A stretch of 64,000 nt of DNA, from NCBI GenBank assembly GCA_910576555.1, contig CAJTIY010000005.1:127112-191111 (forward strand), read 5' to 3'. A program made the position numbers and the translations under genes. Below, piece by piece: positions 59,451 through 64,000 of this stretch (positions are counted from its first letter, which is position 1; every line of letters starts with the position of its first letter). Source of the stretch: an uncultured Alistipes sp. (GTDB lineage: Bacteria; Bacteroidota; Bacteroidia; Bacteroidales; Rikenellaceae). The notes below the pieces were generated by a model, which saw only the letters and a program-made list of their open reading frames with translations, ran no database searches and was not told the origin of the DNA.

Positions 59451-60926
59451 TCAATAGCCTTCGTTCTGGTCCTCCTCGGTCATCTCCGTGTTGTTCTGGA
59501 TCTCGATCAGGGGAATGGGCCACGTGAAGCGGTGGTCGTTCGCCCGGACGGAGAGCGAGCTGCCCACGGCGAGGGCGTCTGCGGCGAGGAAGTCGGGCTT
59601 CACGCGCGTGAAGCCGTCGCCCCAGCGCTTCAGGCAGGCCATGCGGAACCCTTCGCCGATGAATTCGCGCACCCATTCGTTCTTGATCTCCTGCAGCAGC
59701 GCATCGCCGGTCGCCGTGACGGGAGCCAGTCCGCGGTTGCGGCGCAGGGCGTTGAGGGGCGTGGCGGCATCGCCGTTGTCGCGGTAGCGGGCTTCGGCCT
59801 CGATCAGGTACATCTCGGCCACGCGGAACATCTTGGGCATGTTGGCGTAGTTGAGCAGCGTCGGAGTCGTGCGCAGCGAGACGTTGCCCAGCAGCTTGGT
59901 CATCAGCAGGCCCGTGCCGTAGTTCTGCGTGCGGCAGATCGCCACGTAGTTGCCGAAGCGCCAGTCCTCCTCGACGAAGAGGTCGGCGACGGTCTGCGTC
60001 GGCACGTCGGACGGCGCGTAGAGGTAGTCGCCGTTCGCCTCCTCCCATGTGCCGGCGGTGAAGTCAGAGACGGCGCCGCCCAGCAGCGACAGCGTGGTCG
60101 GCGTCACGAGGAACTGCGTGATCGTCTCGGTCGAGGTGTCGGCGCTCCACATCTCGCCCAGCGCCTGCTTCGAGGCGGCGAGGGGATATTTCGCATAGAG
60201 CGACGAGGCGTACCGGGCCGCATCGTCGTAGTCCTTCATCTGCAGGGCGATGCGGGCCTTGAAGGCCGTCACGGCATCGACGGTCAGGTAGGGGCTGTCG
60301 GCGGCGCCCGGCGTCGTGATGCCCGCCTCGGCGACCTTCAGGTCTTCGAGGATCGCGGCGTAGGTGGCGGCCAGCGTGCCGCGGCCGAGGCTCGCGCCCG
60401 GAGCGTAGCTCTTCGGGCAGGGGATGCCCGGCGTCGAGGCTGCCGTGGCGGGGTCGTAGGCCTTGCAGAAGTGCAGCGCCAGCTGGTCGAAGAGGTAGGC
60501 GCGGAAGAAGTGCATCTCGGCGACGTAGAGCGCGATCTCCTCGCGTGCGGCGTCGCTCGAGACCTCCGTCTCGGCGCACTTGTTCAGCGCGTAGTTGATG
60601 TTGGCGATCATGGCGTAGTAGCCGTGCCACTGGCCGCGGATGTCCTGATCGTCCTCGTAGATCTCCCAGCGGAAGAAGAAGCCGCCCCGGTTGCCGCTGT
60701 TGGTGGTCTGCACGTAGAGGTCGGACTGGTATTCGTCGTTGATCGTGTAGGCCGGCGACGCGAGCGAGGTCATGTCGTTGTAGACGCCGGCGCGCATGCC
60801 CCGCACGTATTTCAGGCGTGCGGCATCGGGCCCCGTGATCGCCGTGTCGGGCGTGATGTCGAGGTCGCAGGCCGTGAACCCGAAGAGGGCGCACAGCGAG
60901 GCGAGAAGTAAGATCGTATTTTTCAT
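59451..60926 (-). CDS. SusD/RagB-family outer-membrane nutrient-binding lipoprotein
   Basis: This 491-residue lipoprotein (signal ending FGFTAC, C20) forms the lid over the SusC-type porin and binds glycans or peptides. SusD features include the N-terminal DLDITPDT, the TPR-like helical scaffold, YVAEMHFFRAYLFDQLALHF, and the C-terminal VAEMYLIEAEARYR with WPIPLIEIQNN. No glycosidase, sigma/anti-sigma pair or hybrid sensor is adjacent in the window, so the substrate is unknown. It lies 32 bases after susC. Confidence 0.95.
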   Translation of the reverse strand: MKNTILLLASLCALFGFTACDLDITPDTAITGPDAARLKYVRGMRAGVYNDMTSLASPAYTINDEYQSDLYVQTTNSGNRGGFFFRWEIYEDDQDIRGQWHGYYAMIANINYALNKCAETEVSSDAAREEIALYVAEMHFFRAYLFDQLALHFCKAYDPATAASTPGIPCPKSYAPGASLGRGTLAATYAAILEDLKVAEAGITTPGAADSPYLTVDAVTAFKARIALQMKDYDDAARYASSLYAKYPLAASKQALGEMWSADTSTETITQFLVTPTTLSLLGGAVSDFTAGTWEEANGDYLYAPSDVPTQTVADLFVEEDWRFGNYVAICRTQNYGTGLLMTKLLGNVSLRTTPTLLNYANMPKMFRVAEMYLIEAEARYRDNGDAATPLNALRRNRGLAPVTATGDALLQEIKNEWVREFIGEGFRMACLKRWGDGFTRVKPDFLAADALAVGSSLSVRANDHRFTWPIPLIEIQNNTEMTEEDQNEGY

Positions 60927-60958
60927 ATGTTTCCTTTTTTCTTATGCTACGGATGGAT

Positions 60959-63900
60959 TTAGAACTTCAGCTCGGCTCCGAACGTCCACTGGCGCGAGTT
61001 GGGGTAGATGTCGATGTCGGCGTAGTTGGCACCGGCTACCTCGGGGTCGAGACCCGTGTAACCCGTCGCGGTCCAGAGGTTGCGGGCGCCGACGAACACC
61101 TTCACGCCCTTGATGAAGCCGCTCTTGCGAAGCAGCGACTGGGGCAGCGAGTAGGCGAGCTGGATGTTCTTCAGGCGCAGGAACGAGGCGTCCTCGAGCA
61201 GGTGCGAGTCGAACTGCGGATCGTAGCCCATAGCCGGGTATTTCGAATGGTGGCCCGGGCCTTTCCAGTAGTCCCTGACATCTTCGCGCATGTTCATCAT
61301 CATAAGCGTGTAATAGGGATTGCCGGTGAAGTAGGCCGCGTTGTTCTGGATCCATCCGCCGCAGGTCCATGCGAAGTCGGCATTGAGCGTGATGCCCTTC
61401 CAGCCGACCGCCACGCCGAAGCCGCCCGAGTAGGGAGCCAGCAGCGACTTGCCGAGGTCGACTTCGACCGCCTCGCCGAAGGCGCTGGTCACGCCGCCGT
61501 CGGCCGCCGTCCACTGCGGAGCGCCCGTTTCGGGGTCGACGCCGCGCCATTCGGGCAGTTTCCACGAGTAGAGCGACTTATCCTTGATGTAATAGAGGCC
61601 CGCGCCCATCGCAGACTCCTTCACGTCGTCGGCCCAGAGCTTGGTCAGGCGGTTCTTGTTGTAGTTGAAGTTGGCGTAGAAGCTCACGCCCCAGTCCTTG
61701 TTGCGGAAGATGTCGTAGTTGAGCGCGAGGTCGACGCCCGAGTTGCGCATGGCGCCCACGTTCCACGTGATGCTCGAGAAGCCCGACGACATGGGGGTCG
61801 GCTTCGGCATCAGCAGGTCCTCGGTCTGACGCCGGTACCAGCTCGCCTCGAGCGAGAGCTTGTTCCACAGCGTGACGCTCACGCCGACGGTCAGCGTCGA
61901 CTGCTTCTCCCATGCGAGGTCGGGGTTGCCCGGCGAGGAAAGCCCCCATGCGCTGACGCCGTTGTAGGGGTTCTTGCTCTGGGCAAGCACCTCGTACTGG
62001 GCGTAGTTGCCGATGCCCGAGTTGCCCTGCGTACCGTAGGAGGCCTTCACCGAAAGGTCGCTCACCACGGCGTTGTCCCTGAGGAACGCCTCGTTCGAGG
62101 CTTTCCACATGCCGCCGAAGGCGTAGAACACCGCGCCGCGGTTGTTGGCGCCGAAGCGCGAGCAGGCGTCGTAGCGCACCATCGCGTCGACGAAGTAGCG
62201 GCCGGCGTAGTCGTAGTCCACGCGGCCGAAGGCCGAATTGTAGGCGTAGCGGCCCGTCGAGTAGCTCGGCAGCGAGATGATCTCGGTGCCCGAGGGCAGG
62301 TAGAGCAGGTCGCCGTTGGTGATGCCTTTGGTGCCGACCGTGTAGGACTCGCCGCTGCCGTAGATCGTCTCCTGACCCGCCAGTGCGTTGAAGTGGTGGT
62401 CGGCGGCGATGTCGAAGATGTATTCGGCCGTGTTGGTCCACGTCCAGTTGTAGCTGCGCTGGAACGCCTCCTGCACGGAGCCGCTGCCGAGCGTCGCGAT
62501 GGCCGAGATCGGCAGGTCGGGGTTGCGCGTGAACGTGTGGCGGTTGTCGAAGGCGTTGGCCGAGAGCATCGACTTGAGGGTCAGACCCTTCACGGGCGCG
62601 ATCTCGATGAATGCCGAGCCGTTGAGCTGGAGCCGGTTGGCGCGGTCCTTCGTATACTTGTCGGATACCAGCGGGTTGAGGGCGCCTTCGCCGAAGAAGT
62701 TGTTCAGCCACTCGATGGGCTTGCCGTGTTCGTCGTAGGCGGGCTGGTAGGAGGGGATGAGCTGCATGGCGAAGATCGGCATCGTCGGGTCGACGGAGCC
62801 GTCGCCCGAGTCGTATTTCCCGTTGGCATCGGTGGTCTGCGACTTCTGGAAGCCCAGACCGAGGTTCATGCCCAGCTTGAGCCACTTCGCGGCGCGGGTC
62901 TCGATGTTCGAGCGGAAGGTGTAGCGCGAGAAGTCAGAACCGGGGGCGTTGCCCTGCTGCTCGAGGTAGTTGCCCGAGAAGTAGTAGCTCGTCTTCTTCG
63001 AACCGCCCGACACGCCCAGATCGATCTGGTAGGCCGGGGCGTTCTTCTTCATCAGGACGTCTTTCCAGTTGATGTTATTCGTCTCGTCGATGCCGAAGGT
63101 GTTGACGAAGGCGTTGCGGATCTGCTCGAGCTTGTCGGGATCGGTGTAGTCGCGGTAGCTGCCGTTCATCTGGTAGGCGATGTAGGCCGCCGCCGTGGTG
63201 TTGAGCAGCTCGTCGGTGTTCATCGAACGCATGCCCGGCTCGATGATGTTCGACATGGTGTACTGCGCACGCAGCGTCACCTCGACATCCTCCTGACCGC
63301 GTGCGCCGCGCTTCGTGGTGACGTAGATCACGCCGTTCGAGGCGCGCGAACCGTAGATCGAGGTGGCCGAAGCGTCCTTCAGGACGGACATCGACTCGAT
63401 GTCGTTCTGGTTCATGGCCATCAGCGTGCCGGTCGTGATCGGAGCGCCGTCGAGCAGGATCAGCGGCTCGTTGCCGGCCGAGAGCGAACCCATGCCGTGG
63501 AGGCGGATCGTCGACGTGGCGTCGACCTCGCCCGACGAGTTGAAGATCTGAAGACCTGCGACCTGACCCTGAAGGGCGTCCATGACGTTGTTCGTCGGAC
63601 GGTTTTCGAGTTTGTCGGACTTGACCTGATCCACCGATCCGATCACCGTGCCGACCTTGCGGCCCGTACCGTAGCCGATCACGACCACGTTGTCGATCGA
63701 GGTGGCGTCGTCCTCGAGCACGACCGCGATATGACTCTTGCCCGCAACGGGAATCCGCTGCGTCTCGTATCCGATGAAGGAGACGGAGAGCGTCGCATCG
63801 CTCGGTGCCGCGAGGGCGAACTTTCCGTCCGCTCCCGACGTGGTGCCCGTGGTCGTTCCCTCGACCATGATCGTAGCGCCCGCGATAGGACTGCCGTCTG

Positions 63901-63997
63901 CGCCGGTAACCGTACCTGCAACCTGCCGGTTCTGGCCCAGCGATACCGCGATCGCTCCCAGAACGGCAATTAACGATAGTACAACTTTTCTTACCAT
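60959..63997 (-). CDS. SusC/RagA-family TonB-dependent outer-membrane transporter
   Basis: This 1012-residue protein starts with a signal peptide (MVRKVVLSLIAVLGAIAVSLG). A carboxypeptidase-regulatory-like domain (about 24-100, AGTVTGADGSPIAGATIMVE) follows. The plug domain carries the SusC signature DALQGQVAGLQIFNSSGE and the SIYGSRASNGVIYVTTKRG segment. A 22-strand barrel ends in TFGAELKF with the terminal aromatic residue. It imports substrate handed over by the SusD lid, powered by TonB. The start codon lies three bases from the window edge, so its promoter is out of view. Confidence 0.96.
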   Translation of the reverse strand: MVRKVVLSLIAVLGAIAVSLGQNRQVAGTVTGADGSPIAGATIMVEGTTTGTTSGADGKFALAAPSDATLSVSFIGYETQRIPVAGKSHIAVVLEDDATSIDNVVVIGYGTGRKVGTVIGSVDQVKSDKLENRPTNNVMDALQGQVAGLQIFNSSGEVDATSTIRLHGMGSLSAGNEPLILLDGAPITTGTLMAMNQNDIESMSVLKDASATSIYGSRASNGVIYVTTKRGARGQEDVEVTLRAQYTMSNIIEPGMRSMNTDELLNTTAAAYIAYQMNGSYRDYTDPDKLEQIRNAFVNTFGIDETNNINWKDVLMKKNAPAYQIDLGVSGGSKKTSYYFSGNYLEQQGNAPGSDFSRYTFRSNIETRAAKWLKLGMNLGLGFQKSQTTDANGKYDSGDGSVDPTMPIFAMQLIPSYQPAYDEHGKPIEWLNNFFGEGALNPLVSDKYTKDRANRLQLNGSAFIEIAPVKGLTLKSMLSANAFDNRHTFTRNPDLPISAIATLGSGSVQEAFQRSYNWTWTNTAEYIFDIAADHHFNALAGQETIYGSGESYTVGTKGITNGDLLYLPSGTEIISLPSYSTGRYAYNSAFGRVDYDYAGRYFVDAMVRYDACSRFGANNRGAVFYAFGGMWKASNEAFLRDNAVVSDLSVKASYGTQGNSGIGNYAQYEVLAQSKNPYNGVSAWGLSSPGNPDLAWEKQSTLTVGVSVTLWNKLSLEASWYRRQTEDLLMPKPTPMSSGFSSITWNVGAMRNSGVDLALNYDIFRNKDWGVSFYANFNYNKNRLTKLWADDVKESAMGAGLYYIKDKSLYSWKLPEWRGVDPETGAPQWTAADGGVTSAFGEAVEVDLGKSLLAPYSGGFGVAVGWKGITLNADFAWTCGGWIQNNAAYFTGNPYYTLMMMNMREDVRDYWKGPGHHSKYPAMGYDPQFDSHLLEDASFLRLKNIQLAYSLPQSLLRKSGFIKGVKVFVGARNLWTATGYTGLDPEVAGANYADIDIYPNSRQWTFGAELKF

Positions 63998-64000
63998 AAG

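Noticed and set aside
59058..60911. Very long plus-strand open frames opposite susD, susC, lptD and ugd
   Set aside because: They are antisense to well-supported genes and have compositions typical of shadow frames.

Overview
This is a GC-rich chromosomal window from a member of the Bacteroidota, probably a gut or host-associated Rikenellaceae/Alistipes-like organism. The genus is inferred from composition and gene content and is not proven by the sequence. The phylum evidence is direct: many genes are preceded by the Bacteroidota -7 promoter box TAnnTTTG rather than a sigma70 -10 box. There is also a SusC/SusD pair, the fused MurF-alanine racemase typical of the phylum, many lipoproteins, and few Shine-Dalgarno sequences. 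I see no prophage, transposase, CRISPR array, rRNA operon or integrase.

Layout. 1-9100, mostly plus strand: an acyl-CoA ligase fragment, queG running without a stop into cysS, a MATE exporter, a cytidylate-kinase-like protein, prfB, a NamZ-type muramidase and an unrecognised lipoprotein. 9100-12800, minus strand: sugar O-acetyltransferase, class A beta-lactamase, ferredoxin and serS. 12990-19085, plus strand: U32 (RlhA-like) protein, secreted GH2 beta-galactosidase and an rRNA methyltransferase with a low-complexity insertion. 19152-27760, minus strand: six subunits of a group-4-hydrogenase/complex-I-like membrane complex lacking NiFe ligands, tightly followed by two half-size CHR (chromate-type) transporters. 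Then rsmE (minus), and two tandem M3 peptidase lipoproteins (plus).

33956-35446 is a 1.5 kb repeat-filled gap ending in tRNA-Gln(CUG). 35659-37965, plus strand: a nucleoside-type MFS permease and a ferredoxin-nitroreductase. 38171-53016, a long minus-strand block: yhcH, EEP phosphatase, rhomboid, mutL and a small membrane protein, and behind a terminator dnaJ, grpE, rsmI-like, murF-alr, mutS2, mce and amidase. LptD-like (plus) stands opposite the amidase. 56293-63997, minus strand: ugd, flavodiiron protein, susD and susC.

The most unusual features are non-genic. Many intergenic gaps are filled by locally expanded GC-rich repeats. Several carry a shared element, GGCTGCGGGCTGCC followed by a variable-stem hairpin with a CGA-type loop, which resembles REP/BIME elements. 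Most arrays are C-rich in the sense of the gene upstream of them, which suggests a role in transcription termination. Other oddities are the queG-cysS fusion, a prfB without the usual programmed frameshift, a promoter box pair forming a palindrome, and metal-ligand loss throughout the hydrogenase-like complex.
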